A stretch of DNA of 64,000 nt from Nocardioides oleivorans (GTDB taxonomy: Bacteria > Actinomycetota > Actinomycetes > Propionibacteriales > Nocardioidaceae), in contig NZ_SDWT01000004.1 in NCBI RefSeq assembly GCF_004137255.1, positions 62,001 through 126,000 of the forward strand, given 5' to 3'. Shown here piece by piece: positions 15,723 to 24,180 of this stretch; the first letter of the stretch is position 1; each line of letters begins with the position of its first letter. The notes under the pieces were generated by a model. It had not been told where the DNA came from and made no database searches. It was given only the letters and a program-made list of their open reading frames with translations. A program made the translations under genes and the position numbers.

Positions 15723-17010
15723 GCGCCGGCTCGTGGCTGGCGAGGTGGTCCGGGTAGCGCCCAGGGCGGGCGACCGCCACGACGTCACCGACCACGATGA
15801 TCGCCGGGGGGACGACCTCGTGGGCGCGGAGGTCGTCGGCGAGCGTCGCGAGGGTGCTCAGCACGACGCGCTCGGTCGGCATGGTGCCGTCGACGATCAC
15901 CGCCACCGGGGTCGCCGCGCCGCGGCCGTGCTCGACGAGGGTGGCGGCGATGGCGGGCGCGTTGTCGACCGCCATCAGGAACACGAGCGTGCCGCGCAGC
16001 CCCGCCAGCGACTCCCACTGCACGAGCGAGTCGGGGTGGCCGGGCGGGATGTGCCCGGAGATGACGGTGAACTCGTGCGCGACACCGCGGTGGGTGACGG
16101 GGATCCCGACGAGGGCGGGCACCGAGATGGCCGAGGTGAGGCCTGGCACGACGGTGACCGGCACGTCGGCGGCCGCACAGGCCAGCAGCTCCTCGAAGCC
16201 GCGGCCGAAGACGAAGTTGTCGCCGCCCTTGAACCGTACGACGCGCTTGCCGGCGCGGGCCCGGTCGATGATCACCTCGTTGATGTGGTCCTGCGAGGCC
16301 GACCGACCGCGCGGCAGCTTGGCGACGTCGATCAGCTCGACGTCGGGGCCGAGCTCGTCGAGCAGCTCGCGCGGGGCCAGCCGGTCGGCGACCACGACGT
16401 CGGCGGAGGCGAAGGCGTGGCGGGCGGCGACCGTGACCAGCTCTGGATCACCCGGGCCGCCGCCGACCAGCACGACGCCGGGGCTGCGGTCCAGGGCGTC
16501 GGAGGCGGTGAGCTGGCCGTCGCGCAGTGCCGTGACGATGTCGTCGCGCAACCCGGCCGACTTGCGCGGCTCCCGGTTGCCGAGGACGCCGATGGTGACG
16601 CTCCCGTGGTGACCCACCGCGGGGGTCCAGGCGGTGCCGCCGAGGGCGTCGTCGGCCCGCACGCAGAAGGTGTGGCGGGCCTCTGCGGCCTCGGCGACGC
16701 GGGCGTTGACCTCGGCGTCGTCCGTCGCGGCGACGACGTACCACGCGCCGTCGAGGTCGGTCTCGACGAAGTCGCGGAGCACCAGGGCGAGCTCGCCCGC
16801 CATCCCCTCGAGCGCCGGCGTCACCTCCGGGCTCACCAGCGTCACGGCCGCTCCGGCCCCGATCAGGGCCGGCACCCGGCGCTGGGCGACGTGCCCGCCG
16901 CCGACCACCACGACCTTCCGGCCGGTCAGCACCAGGCCGGCGAGGTAGGGGTGGTGCGCTGCCTCGTGGTGGGTGTCGTCGGCCGCGTCGTGCGGGCTGG
17001 CGGTGCTCAT
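15715..17010 (-). CDS. cysG: Uroporphyrinogen-III C-methyltransferase / precorrin-2 dehydrogenase (CysG-like)
   Basis: Bifunctional siroheme-pathway enzyme, 431 residues. Residues 21-130 form the NAD-dependent dehydrogenase/ferrochelatase half (VVVVGGGHVAQRRVPALI at 33-50). From about 177 the SAM-dependent methyltransferase begins with VVLVGGGPGDPELVTV and continues with DRLAPRELL, AISVPALVGIPVTHRG and a C-terminal PAIIVVGDVVAVA. It methylates uroporphyrinogen III at C2 and C7 and oxidises precorrin-2, feeding siroheme for sulfite and nitrite reductases and possibly cobalamin. A GGGAG element precedes ATG 17010. Confidence 0.93.
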   Translation of the reverse strand: MSTASPHDAADDTHHEAAHHPYLAGLVLTGRKVVVVGGGHVAQRRVPALIGAGAAVTLVSPEVTPALEGMAGELALVLRDFVETDLDGAWYVVAATDDAEVNARVAEAAEARHTFCVRADDALGGTAWTPAVGHHGSVTIGVLGNREPRKSAGLRDDIVTALRDGQLTASDALDRSPGVVLVGGGPGDPELVTVAARHAFASADVVVADRLAPRELLDELGPDVELIDVAKLPRGRSASQDHINEVIIDRARAGKRVVRFKGGDNFVFGRGFEELLACAAADVPVTVVPGLTSAISVPALVGIPVTHRGVAHEFTVISGHIPPGHPDSLVQWESLAGLRGTLVFLMAVDNAPAIAATLVEHGRGAATPVAVIVDGTMPTERVVLSTLATLADDLRAHEVVPPAIIVVGDVVAVARPGRYPDHLASHEPARG

Positions 17011-17048
17011 CCGGACATTCTCCCTGCCCGCGTCGTGGGGACGGTGGC

Positions 17049-17054
17049 TAGGTT
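17049..17054 (+). promoter_or_regulatory. -10-like TAGGTT for the PEBP gene
   Basis: TAGGTT ends 6 nt before ATG 17061 in the 50-bp divergent gap with cysG. Confidence 0.55.
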
Positions 17055-17060
17055 CGGGAT

Positions 17061-17582
17061 ATGAGCCTCGAACGCCCCGTGACCCCCGACCCCTACGACC
17101 TCCTGCCGCCGACCGCGTCCTTCACCGTCACCAGCGACGACGTCACCGACGGCGCGCCGCTCAAGGACGACCAGGTCGCCGCCCTCGGCAACACCTCGCC
17201 GCAGCTGAGCTGGTCCGGCGCACCGGAGGGCACGAAGTCGTACGTCGTCACCTGCTTCGACCCCGACGCCCCCACCCCGAGCGGCTTCTGGCACTGGTGC
17301 CTGGTCGACCTCCCCGCCGACGTCACCTCCCTCGACACCGGTGCCGCCGCGCGTGCGCTCCCCGGCAACGCCTTCCACGTCCGCAACGACGGTGGCGAGG
17401 CGGGGTTCGCGGGCGCCGCCCCGCCGGAGGGCGACCAGCCGCACCGCTACTTCTTCGTGGTGCACGCCGTCCAGGACGAGACGCTCGGCGTCGACGACTC
17501 GGTCTCCCCCGCGGTCGTGTCGTTCAACCTCGCCTTCAAGACGCTCGGGCGCGCGATCGTGCACGGCACCTACCAGCACTGA
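17061..17582 (+). CDS. YbhB/YbcL family Raf kinase inhibitor-like (PEBP) protein
   Basis: A 173-residue phosphatidylethanolamine-binding-protein fold. The ligand pocket motifs are CFDPDAPTPSGFWHWCLVDL and NDGGEAGFAGAAPPEGDQPH, then RYFFVVHAVQ. There is no signal peptide, so it should be cytosolic. Bacterial PEBP functions are mostly unknown. The last codons (CAG CAC TGA) are the first unit of a five-copy 14-bp tandem repeat that runs past the stop. Confidence 0.92.
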   Translation: MSLERPVTPDPYDLLPPTASFTVTSDDVTDGAPLKDDQVAALGNTSPQLSWSGAPEGTKSYVVTCFDPDAPTPSGFWHWCLVDLPADVTSLDTGAAARALPGNAFHVRNDGGEAGFAGAAPPEGDQPHRYFFVVHAVQDETLGVDDSVSPAVVSFNLAFKTLGRAIVHGTYQH

Positions 17583-17644
17583 CTCTCCAGCACTGACCCT
17601 CCAGCACTGACACTTCAGCACTGACCACTCAGCACTGAGCGCTC
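17575..17644 (+). repeat. 14-bp tandem repeat, five copies, spanning the PEBP stop codon
   Basis: CAGCACTGA recurs at 17575, 17589, 17603, 17617 and 17631 with an exact 14-bp period; each unit ends in a 4-5 nt variable part. The first unit carries the final Gln-His-stop of the gene, so the stop codon itself has been copied downstream. Fourteen is not a multiple of three, so later copies fall in other frames. Confidence 0.9.
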
Positions 17645-17666
17645 CACGCCCCCGACAGGGGTGACG

Positions 17667-17718
17667 AGAGGCCCGGTGGCCGGGACCCGCGCGGTCCAGA
17701 CCATCGGGCCTCTTTTTC
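17667..17718 (+). terminator. Rho-independent terminator
   Basis: AGAGGCCCG (17667-17675) pairs with CGGGCCTCT (17705-17713), enclosing a GC-rich branched loop, and is followed by a T-rich tail TTTTC. It ends the PEBP transcript. Confidence 0.85.
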
Positions 17719-17953
17719 TGCGTTTCGGTCACACAGAAACCGTCAAGGCGTTTTGATCTGTTCTCAACAGTCAGGCAGAGCCCGTCATGAAACTTGATGG
17801 TCTCCTCGGCGTGTTGGCACGGCAAGGGACGAGAAGTCGACATTTCGCCCCCTCGGGACGTATCTTCCCTAAGATATCTTCAAGTTTTACTCAAGAACGC
17901 ATCAGCGTCACCGCAACTCGAAGCGTCCCCCTCACCCCGCAGAGGAACCGACC
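17719..17953 (+). other. Non-coding upstream region of the CAP-domain gene
   Basis: No convincing gene here. It is unusually AT-rich for the window around 17861-17900, where AAGATATCTT (17872-17881) is a 10-bp palindrome next to CTTCAAG and CTCAAG half-repeats; a small CTGTT/AACAG hairpin lies at 17758-17770. This probably holds the promoter and 5' UTR of the secreted CAP protein. I looked for a c-di-AMP (ydaO) riboswitch and did not find its conserved cores. Confidence 0.45.
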
Positions 17954-18469
17954 GTGCGCCACCCCCGCCCCCTCGCACTCCTGGCCTCGGCTCTCGTGGC
18001 CGCCGGCGTGCTGGGCAGCGTGCCTGCCGCGGCGGACGCGGTGACCTGGTCGGTCCCGGCGAGCGCCGTGGTCAAGGACTCCGGCTCGATGACCAACGAC
18101 GACCTCGAGAACACGCTGATGGTCGAGATCAACGAGGCGCGCGCCGCCAACGGACTGCGCAAGATCTGGAACTTCGACTCCTGCACCGACCGGCTCGCCG
18201 AGCAGTGGGGTGCCCGGATCGCCCGCACCGGGCTCTTCGAGCACCGCGACCAGAACGAGGTCATCAAGCGGTGCCACAACTCGTGGGCCGGCGAGACCCT
18301 GGTGCGCGGTGAGGGCCTGACGCCCGAGCAGATGGTCGACCTGTGGCTCGACTCCCCCGGCCACCGCGAGATCCTGCTCAGCCCGCGTGCCAAGCGTGCC
18401 GGCGTCGCGATCACCGAGGACTCCTCCGGCCGCATCATCGGCGTGGTCAACCTGGTCCGCCAGACCTGA
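17954..18469 (+). CDS. Secreted CAP (SCP/PR-1) domain protein
   Basis: A 171-residue exported protein. The signal peptide is an Arg-containing start followed by LALLASALVAAGVLGSVPAA and an A-x-A cleavage site near 26-28. The mature part has the CAP pattern: MVEINEARAANGLR, a His in GLFEHRDQNE, GETLVRGEG, then LWLDSPGHREILLSPRAKRAG. Two Cys (FDSC and KRCHNSW) probably form a disulfide. Bacterial CAP proteins are extracellular and some bind lipids or cleave peptides; the role here is unknown. GTG 17954 sits behind AGAGGAAC. Confidence 0.92.
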   Translation: MRHPRPLALLASALVAAGVLGSVPAAADAVTWSVPASAVVKDSGSMTNDDLENTLMVEINEARAANGLRKIWNFDSCTDRLAEQWGARIARTGLFEHRDQNEVIKRCHNSWAGETLVRGEGLTPEQMVDLWLDSPGHREILLSPRAKRAGVAITEDSSGRIIGVVNLVRQT

Positions 18470-18481
18470 GCCGCCCCGACC

Positions 18482-18560
18482 GTCGCGCGCGAGCCGCGTG
18501 CGCGCGACCCCACTGATGTGAGACGATCCCCGGCCCCCTCGTGGGTGGGCCCGGGGATCG
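18482..18560 (+). terminator. Two hairpins after the CAP gene
   Basis: GTCGCGCG/CGCGCGAC (18482-18489 and 18501-18508), then CGATCCCCGG/CCGGGGATCG (18524-18533 and 18551-18560). Neither has a T run. The second ends 18 nt before the ABC permease start, so it may also structure that leader. Confidence 0.5.
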
Positions 18561-18577
18561 ATCTCGTCTGAGGAGCT

Positions 18578-19396
18578 GTGTTGCCAGGGGGATGGGGGAC
18601 GCTGCACGTCGCGATCGCGACCCGTGCCTTCCGCCGCTACTCCACCTACCGGGCCGCGACGCTCGCCGGGATCTTCACCAACTCGGTGTTCGGGATCATC
18701 TACTCCTTCGCCTACCTCGCGCTCTGGGAGGCGAACCCCACGGCCGGCGGGTACGACGCCCAGGACGCCGTCACCTACGTCTGGCTCGGCCAGGCCCTGC
18801 TGATGACCGTGGCGCTGTGGGGCGGCGGGACGACCGACGACCTCGCCGAGCGGATCCGCACCGGCGACGTGGCGATCGACCTCTACCGGCCCGTGGGCCT
18901 GGTCGGGTGGTACCTCGCGAGCGACCTCGGGCGGGCGGCGTACCACTTCCTCACCCGCGGGCTCGGCCCGACGGTCATCGGTCTCGTCGCCTTCCACATC
19001 GCGCTGCCCGCCTCGCCCGTGGCCGCGCTGGCCTTCGCGGTGTCGCTGGTGCTGGCCGTGGTGGTCAGCTTCACGATCCGCTTCCTCGTCGCGAGCACGG
19101 CCTTCTGGCTGCTCGACCAGTCCGGGGTGAAGGTGATGAGCGGCGCGTTCGCGATCTTCTTCAGCGGGATGATGCTGCCGCTGGTGCTGTTCCCGGGCTG
19201 GCTCGGCACCCTCGCCCGCGCGCTGCCGTGGGCGTCGTACGTCCAGGTCCCGGCCGACATCTGGCTCGGCAAGCACGCCGGCGGCGACCTCCTCGCGGCG
19301 CTGGGGTTCCAGCTGTTCTGGGCCGTCGTGCTGCTCGGCGCCTGCCAGGGCGTGCTGCGCCTCGCCACCCGCAAGGTGGTGGTGCAGGGTGGTTGA
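18578..19396 (+). CDS. ABC-2 type transporter permease, subunit 1
   Basis: A 272-residue permease with about six membrane helices, of the uncharacterised ABC-2 exporter class made of two small permeases and one ATPase. Visible segments include YRAATLAGIFTNSVFGIIYS, ALLMTVALWGGGTTDDLAER and FAIFFSGMMLPLVLFPGWLG, the last typical of the ABC-2 fold. GTG 18578 follows GAGGAGC. The next gene starts 8 bp before this one ends, so the subunits are co-translated. Substrate unknown. Confidence 0.88.
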   Translation: MLPGGWGTLHVAIATRAFRRYSTYRAATLAGIFTNSVFGIIYSFAYLALWEANPTAGGYDAQDAVTYVWLGQALLMTVALWGGGTTDDLAERIRTGDVAIDLYRPVGLVGWYLASDLGRAAYHFLTRGLGPTVIGLVAFHIALPASPVAALAFAVSLVLAVVVSFTIRFLVASTAFWLLDQSGVKVMSGAFAIFFSGMMLPLVLFPGWLGTLARALPWASYVQVPADIWLGKHAGGDLLAALGFQLFWAVVLLGACQGVLRLATRKVVVQGG

Positions 19397-20198
19397 GCCC
19401 GCCGCACGCCACCTGCGCACGTACGGCCAGATCGCCTGGCTGTGGATCCGCGCGGCCTGGCAGTACCCCACGTCGTTCGTCCTGCTCGCGGTCGGCAACG
19501 GCATGATCACCGGCCTCGACTTCGTCGGGCTGTGGATCATGTTCGCCCACCTCGACCGGCTCGCGGGGTTTTCGCTGCACGAGGTGGCGCTCCTCTACGG
19601 GAGCGCCTCGTTCGCCCTCGCCGTCGCCGACACCGCGATCGGCAGCGTCGAGCGGATCGGCACCTACATCCGCACCGGTCGGCTCGACCAGATGATGACC
19701 AAGCCGGTGCCGCTGCTGGTGCAGGTGTGCGCCGACCAGTTCACCCTGCGTCGCCTCGGCCGGCTCACCCAGGCCTCGGTCGTCCTCGCCTGGGCGTGCA
19801 CCTACGTCGACTGGACGCCCCTGCGGGCGCTGGTGGCGGTCTCGATGCTCGTCAGCGGCGGCCTCGTCTTCTTCGGGCTCTTCGTGGGCTTCTCGTGCGT
19901 CCAGTTCTGGACCACCGACGCGACCGAGTTCGCCAACGCCTTCACCTACGGCGGCGCCACGGTCACCCAGTACCCCCTCGCGATCTTCCCGCGCGAGGTG
20001 CTCGTCGGGCTGACCTTCGTGATCCCCGTCGCGTTCGTGAACTGGTACCCGTGCCTGTTCCTCCTCGGCCGCGACGACCCGTCGGGGATGCCCGAGGTGT
20101 TCCAGTTCGCCTCGCCCGTCGCGGGCGTGCTCACCATGGCCGCTGCCCTGCTCGTGTGGCGCTCCGGCGTCCGCCACTACACCTCGACCGGGAGCTGA
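19389..20198 (+). CDS. ABC-2 type transporter permease, subunit 2
   Basis: A 269-residue partner permease with six predicted helices (for example SFVLLAVGNGMITGLDFVGL and LVSGGLVFFGLFVGFSCVQF). It contains IRTGRLDQMMTKPVPLLVQV, a cytosolic coupling-loop pattern shared with subunit 1 (IRTGDVAIDLYRPVGLVGWY), which shows that the two arose by duplication. It overlaps the upstream gene by 8 bp and is 1 bp from the ATPase gene. Confidence 0.88.
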   Translation: MVEPAARHLRTYGQIAWLWIRAAWQYPTSFVLLAVGNGMITGLDFVGLWIMFAHLDRLAGFSLHEVALLYGSASFALAVADTAIGSVERIGTYIRTGRLDQMMTKPVPLLVQVCADQFTLRRLGRLTQASVVLAWACTYVDWTPLRALVAVSMLVSGGLVFFGLFVGFSCVQFWTTDATEFANAFTYGGATVTQYPLAIFPREVLVGLTFVIPVAFVNWYPCLFLLGRDDPSGMPEVFQFASPVAGVLTMAAALLVWRSGVRHYTSTGS

Positions 20199-20199
20199 C

Positions 20200-21174
20200 G
20201 TGACCCAGCAGCCAGACCGACCGCTCATCCGCGTGCAGGACCTCGCGCGCACCTTCGACGTACGCCGCCGGGTCGAGGGCCGGCGGCGCCGCGTCCGCGA
20301 CGAGGTGCGAGCCGTCCACGACCTCACCTTCTCCGTCGAGGCGGGCGAGATGGTGGGCTACATCGGGCCCAACGGCGCCGGGAAGTCGACCACGATCAAG
20401 ATGCTCACCGGCATCCTCGTGCCCTCCGGCGGCGAGGTCCGGGTGGCCGGCCTCGACCCCAGCCGCGACCGGGTCGCGCTCGCGCGGCGCATCGGCGTGG
20501 TCTTCGGGCAGCGCTCGACGCTGTGGTGGGACCTGCCGCTGCGCGACTCCTTCGACCTGCTCCAGAAGATGTACCGCATCCCGCCCGCGCGCTACCGGGA
20601 GAACCTCGACCGGTTCGTCGACCTCCTCGACCTGGGCGCGCAGCTCGACACCCCCGTGCGGCAGCTGAGCCTCGGCCAGCGGATGCGCGGCGACATCACC
20701 GCGGCCCTCCTGCACGACCCCGAGGTGCTCTACCTCGACGAGCCCACGATCGGGCTCGACGTGGTCAGCAAGGGGCGGCTGCGCGAGTTCCTGCGCGCGC
20801 TCAACGCCGAGCGTGGCACCACGCTCCTGCTCACCACGCACGACCTCCAGGACATCGAGGCGCTGTGCGACCGGGTGATCGTGATCGACCACGGCACGTC
20901 GGTGTACGACGGCTCGCTCGCAGGCCTGCACGCGCAGGGCGGCTCGACCCGCACCCTGGTGGTCGACCTCGTCGACGAGGCCCCGCCCATCGACGTACCG
21001 GGCGCGAGCGTGCGGAAGGTCGAGGGACCGCGCCAGTGGCTGTCGTTCCCGTCCGACGCCAGCGCCGCGCCGGTCGTGGCCGCGGTGGCGGCGGCGTACG
21101 ACGTCGCGGACCTGTCGATCCAGGAGCCGGACATCGAGGACGTGATCCGCGACCTCTACTCCCGGGGAGCCTGA
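20200..21174 (+). CDS. ABC-2 transporter ATP-binding protein
   Basis: ATPase of 324 residues for the exporter at 18578-20198. Walker A is GPNGAGKST (56-64), the signature is LSLGQRMRGDITAALLHDP (an LSLGQ variant typical of this class) and Walker B is VLYLDEPTIGLD. An Arg-rich insert lies between the first strand and Walker A (VRRRVEGRRRRVRDEVR), as in COG4586 ATPases. The C-terminal 90 residues are a regulatory extension. GTG start; no gap to the permease genes. Confidence 0.92.
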   Translation: MTQQPDRPLIRVQDLARTFDVRRRVEGRRRRVRDEVRAVHDLTFSVEAGEMVGYIGPNGAGKSTTIKMLTGILVPSGGEVRVAGLDPSRDRVALARRIGVVFGQRSTLWWDLPLRDSFDLLQKMYRIPPARYRENLDRFVDLLDLGAQLDTPVRQLSLGQRMRGDITAALLHDPEVLYLDEPTIGLDVVSKGRLREFLRALNAERGTTLLLTTHDLQDIEALCDRVIVIDHGTSVYDGSLAGLHAQGGSTRTLVVDLVDEAPPIDVPGASVRKVEGPRQWLSFPSDASAAPVVAAVAAAYDVADLSIQEPDIEDVIRDLYSRGA

Positions 21175-21204
21175 GCGGGACCGGGACGGCCGGGAGCGCG
21201 CCGG

Positions 21205-22356
21205 TCAGCCGCCGAGGACGCGCAGCCGCTCGGAGTCGCGCTCGGGCGAGGTCAGCGGCTGGCGCTCGATGAGGAGCATGGCCCGGTCGTCGTCGCCGCG
21301 CGGGACCTTCTTGAGCACGCGGCGGGTCATCCCGGTGAAGCCGCGGCTGTCCACGGCCTGAAGGGCAGCCATCCGGAGCCAGTCGATGCCCTCGTCGAGG
21401 TCCTTGTCGGCCGCCTCGATGACGCCGTCGGTGTAGAACATCAGGGCCTCGCCCGGGCGCAGGCGGCCCCTGCTGGGCTCGAACTCGGCGTCCTCGATGA
21501 CGCCGAGCGCCATCCCGCGTGCGTTGTCGATGCCCCAGCCTCGCTGGCCGAGGTGCCAGTGCAGCGCCGGCGGGTGGCCGGCGCTGGTGATCGTGTAGTC
21601 GCCCGTGACCAGGTCGACCTTGATGTGGACGGCGGTGGCGAGCGACTCGTCGGACTCCTGGCGCAGCAGGAAGTTGTTGGCGGCCGCCATGAGCTCCGAC
21701 GGCGGCAGGGCGCCGATGAGCCCGCCCAGTGCACCGGCGAACTGCAGGGCCTGGGGCCCGACGGTCGTGCCCTTGCCGCAGACGTCGACCAGGGCCATCT
21801 CGAGCCACCGCTGCTCGCGCAGGTTGGCGACGAGGAAGTCGCCGGCGTAGCTGGGGCCGTTGGCGGTGAGCGTCGCCGACTCCGAGCGCCACCCGACGGG
21901 GAGCTCCGGGATCCTGCCCTGGCGCTGGAGCCGGTCGCGCAGCTGGGTGAGGACCGCCTCGCTGAGCGCCATCGGCAGTCCGGAGCGCTGGCGGGAGGAC
22001 TGGTAGAGCGCGAGCACGATCGCGAAGCCGAAGATCACCAGTGCGGTGCTGCGGTCGGCGGGCGCGTAGCCGGTGTCGAGCGACGTGCGCCAGGCCACCC
22101 CCACCAGGACGGCGACCAGAACCAGCAGCGGACCGAACCGCAGCAGGAGGGTGCCCACCATGAGGAAGAGGAACCACATCGACACGGGGACGACGACCTC
22201 GACGGACGCGCTGAGCATGATCGTGATGGCCACCATCGCCACCAGGACGAGCAGCAGGAACAGCTGGCTGCCGCGTGAGCCCGTGCGCCAGTTGTCCGCG
22301 TGCTGCCGGACGTAGGTCAGGCAGCCGCGAAGCACGGAACCCAGCGCCTTCGACAC
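21205..22356 (-). CDS. Membrane-anchored SpoIIE/RsbU-type PP2C serine phosphatase
   Basis: A 383-residue protein with N-terminal membrane helices (SQLFLLLVLVAMVAITIML, VSMWFLFLMVGTLLLRFGPL and two more) and a C-terminal PP2C-type phosphatase domain. Catalytic-domain landmarks are AGDFLVANL, VDVCGKGTTVGPQALQFAGA, ITSAGHPPALHW, GEALMFYTDGVIEA and GDDDRAMLLIERQ. Such proteins dephosphorylate anti-sigma-factor antagonists and so release an alternative sigma factor; the membrane part may sense envelope stress. GTG 22356 is supported by TACCCT ending 6 nt upstream; a longer frame would overlap the divergent gene. No anti-sigma partner lies nearby. Confidence 0.88.
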   Translation of the reverse strand: MSKALGSVLRGCLTYVRQHADNWRTGSRGSQLFLLLVLVAMVAITIMLSASVEVVVPVSMWFLFLMVGTLLLRFGPLLVLVAVLVGVAWRTSLDTGYAPADRSTALVIFGFAIVLALYQSSRQRSGLPMALSEAVLTQLRDRLQRQGRIPELPVGWRSESATLTANGPSYAGDFLVANLREQRWLEMALVDVCGKGTTVGPQALQFAGALGGLIGALPPSELMAAANNFLLRQESDESLATAVHIKVDLVTGDYTITSAGHPPALHWHLGQRGWGIDNARGMALGVIEDAEFEPSRGRLRPGEALMFYTDGVIEAADKDLDEGIDWLRMAALQAVDSRGFTGMTRRVLKKVPRGDDDRAMLLIERQPLTSPERDSERLRVLGG

Positions 22357-22362
22357 GGCTGA

Positions 22363-22368
22363 AGGGTA
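22363..22368 (-). promoter_or_regulatory. -10-like TACCCT for the PP2C phosphatase
   Basis: TACCCT ends 6 nt before GTG 22356. Confidence 0.45.
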
Positions 22369-22420
22369 GGTCTCCCACCCCGGTGCCCGAGGTCGAACGG
22401 GGAAACTGAGACCGGGTCGA

Positions 22421-22426
22421 TAGGGT
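22421..22426 (+). promoter_or_regulatory. -10-like TAGGGT for the alpha/beta hydrolase
   Basis: TAGGGT ends 6 nt before ATG 22433. Confidence 0.55.
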
Positions 22427-22432
22427 CGCGCC

Positions 22433-23401
22433 ATGCCCCTGGTGCCGCTGCAGGCCGACGTCCTCGGACCTGACTACCGGGTGGAGACGTTCTCGCTCCC
22501 GCCCGACAGCGAGGGCCCCGTGGTGGCCACCCTCGTCAAGCTCGAGCCCGCCTCGCCCAACGGTCGCGCCGTGCTGCACGTGCACGGCTTCGCCGACTAC
22601 TTCTTCCACACCGAGTACGCCCAGTGGTGGGCCGACCGGGGCTACACGTTCTACGCGCTCGACCTGCGCAAGTACGGCCGGTCGCTGCGACCGCACCAGA
22701 CACCGAACTACGTCGCCGACCTGCACGAGTACTTCGGCGAGATCGACCTCTCCTGGTGGCGCATCACCGAGCGGGACGGGCACCGCGACGTGGTCGTGTC
22801 GGGCCACTCGACGGGCGGCCTCACGATGTCGCTGTGGGCCGACGAGCGCCGGCACCCCGAGGTCACCGCTGTCGTGCTGAACTCCCCGTGGTTCGACATG
22901 CAGGGCGCCGCCTGGCTGCGCAGCCCGGCCACGCGCGTCGCGCTCGAGCGGATCGGGTCGAGCCGGCCGCTCCAGGAGATCCCGCGGCGGATCAGTGGCG
23001 TCTACGGGCGCTCGCTCCACCACCTCCACGGCGGCGAGTGGGACTACGACCTCGACTGGAAGCCGCTCGAGTCACGCCCGATCCACGTCGGCTGGCTGCG
23101 CGCGATCCGCCGGGGCCACGCGCGCCTGCACGCCGGTCTCTCGATCCCCTGCCCCGTCCTCGTGCTGTCGTCGGCGCGCTCGTTCTTCGGCGACGTCGAC
23201 GGCGAGGAGACCTTCACCCACGACATCGTGCTCGACGTGGAGCAGATCCGCCGGTGGGCGTCGTCCGTCGGCACCCACGTCACCTCGATCGCCGTCGAGG
23301 GTGCGATGCACGACATCGTGCTGTCGCGTCCCGCCGTGCGCGCGACGGCGTACGACGTGCTGGGTCGGTGGCTCGACGCGTGGGTGACCCCGGCCGGCTG
23401 A
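22433..23401 (+). CDS. Alpha/beta hydrolase (monoglyceride lipase-like)
   Basis: A cytosolic serine hydrolase of 322 residues. The oxyanion region is LHVHGFADYFFHTEYAQWW (48-66), the nucleophile is Ser126 in VSGHSTGGLTMSLW and the catalytic His lies in EGAMHDIVLS near the C-terminus. The cap and HGFADYFFH motif resemble monoacylglycerol lipase and lysophospholipase proteins (COG2267). Likely an esterase or lipase; substrate unknown. It is divergent from the phosphatase gene and convergent with the TauE-like gene, so it forms its own transcription unit. Confidence 0.88.
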   Translation: MPLVPLQADVLGPDYRVETFSLPPDSEGPVVATLVKLEPASPNGRAVLHVHGFADYFFHTEYAQWWADRGYTFYALDLRKYGRSLRPHQTPNYVADLHEYFGEIDLSWWRITERDGHRDVVVSGHSTGGLTMSLWADERRHPEVTAVVLNSPWFDMQGAAWLRSPATRVALERIGSSRPLQEIPRRISGVYGRSLHHLHGGEWDYDLDWKPLESRPIHVGWLRAIRRGHARLHAGLSIPCPVLVLSSARSFFGDVDGEETFTHDIVLDVEQIRRWASSVGTHVTSIAVEGAMHDIVLSRPAVRATAYDVLGRWLDAWVTPAG

Positions 23402-23418
23402 GGCCCGGGCGGACGCGC

Positions 23419-24180
23419 TCAGACCAGCAGGGCGACCAGCGCCGTGATCCCGACGACGGCGATCACGCCGCGCATCAGGTGGGGCGAGAGCCGACGGCCG
23501 ACGGTGGCGCCGATCTGCCCGCCGACGACCGACCCGAGCGCGATGAGCCCGGCGACGGTCCAGTCGATGTCGGCGACGGCGACGAAGACGACGGCGGCGA
23601 CGAGGTTCACGACCAGCGCCAGGACGTTCTTGGTGGCGGTGTGGCGCTGCATCGTGTCGGCCACGCCGATGCCGAGGACCGCCATCAGCAGCACCCCCTG
23701 GGCGGCACCGAAGTAGCCGCCGTACACGCCGGCCGCGGCCACGGCCGGCCACACCCACCACACGCCGTGGTCGGGGATGCCTCCGCGCGACTCGGCGCGG
23801 GCGGCCACCGCACGCTGGATCCGCGGACCGAAGATCACCAGCACCACGCCGAGCGCGATGAGGACCGGGACGATCGCGTCGAACGCCGACGACGGCAGCA
23901 CCAGCAGGAGCACGGCGCCAACCGTCCCGCCGAGCAGCGAGGCGATGCCCAGGCGGATCACGCGTGAGCGCTGGCCGGCGAGCTCGCGCCGGTAGCCGAT
24001 GGCGCCCGACACGTTGCCGGGGACGAGCCCGACGTTGTTGCTGACGTTGGCGGTCACGGGGGGCACGCCGAACGCGAGGAGGGTCGGGAACGTGATCAGC
24101 GTTCCCGACCCCACCACGGTGTTGATGGTGCCTGCTGCCACCCCGGCGAGGGTGATCAGCACCATTTCGAGAGGACTCAC
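23419..24180 (-). CDS. TauE/SafE family anion exporter
   Basis: A 253-residue membrane protein with about eight helices. The N-terminal half has GVAAGTINTVVGSGTLITFP and NVSNNVGLVPGNVSGAIGYR, and the second half repeats the pattern with YGGYFGAAQGVLLMAVLGIG and ATKNVLALVVNLVAAVVFV. This two-fold repeat is diagnostic for sulfite/organosulfonate exporters of the TSUP family. The GTG start overlaps the SPFH gene stop in a GTGA arrangement, linking its translation to that gene. Transported anion unknown. Confidence 0.9.
   Translation of the reverse strand: MSPLEMVLITLAGVAAGTINTVVGSGTLITFPTLLAFGVPPVTANVSNNVGLVPGNVSGAIGYRRELAGQRSRVIRLGIASLLGGTVGAVLLLVLPSSAFDAIVPVLIALGVVLVIFGPRIQRAVAARAESRGGIPDHGVWWVWPAVAAAGVYGGYFGAAQGVLLMAVLGIGVADTMQRHTATKNVLALVVNLVAAVVFVAVADIDWTVAGLIALGSVVGGQIGATVGRRLSPHLMRGVIAVVGITALVALLV

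Noticed and set aside
17719..17953. c-di-AMP (ydaO) riboswitch before the CAP-domain gene
   Set aside because: The expected conserved purine-rich cores are not found; only small hairpins and an AT-rich palindrome are present.
17787..18044. 85-codon open frame over the CAP gene leader
   Set aside because: Overlaps the confident signal peptide coding region in another frame and has no ribosome site.
20831..23029. 732-codon open frame antisense to the ABC ATPase, phosphatase and hydrolase genes
   Set aside because: Spans several confident genes and has Arg/Pro-rich noise composition.
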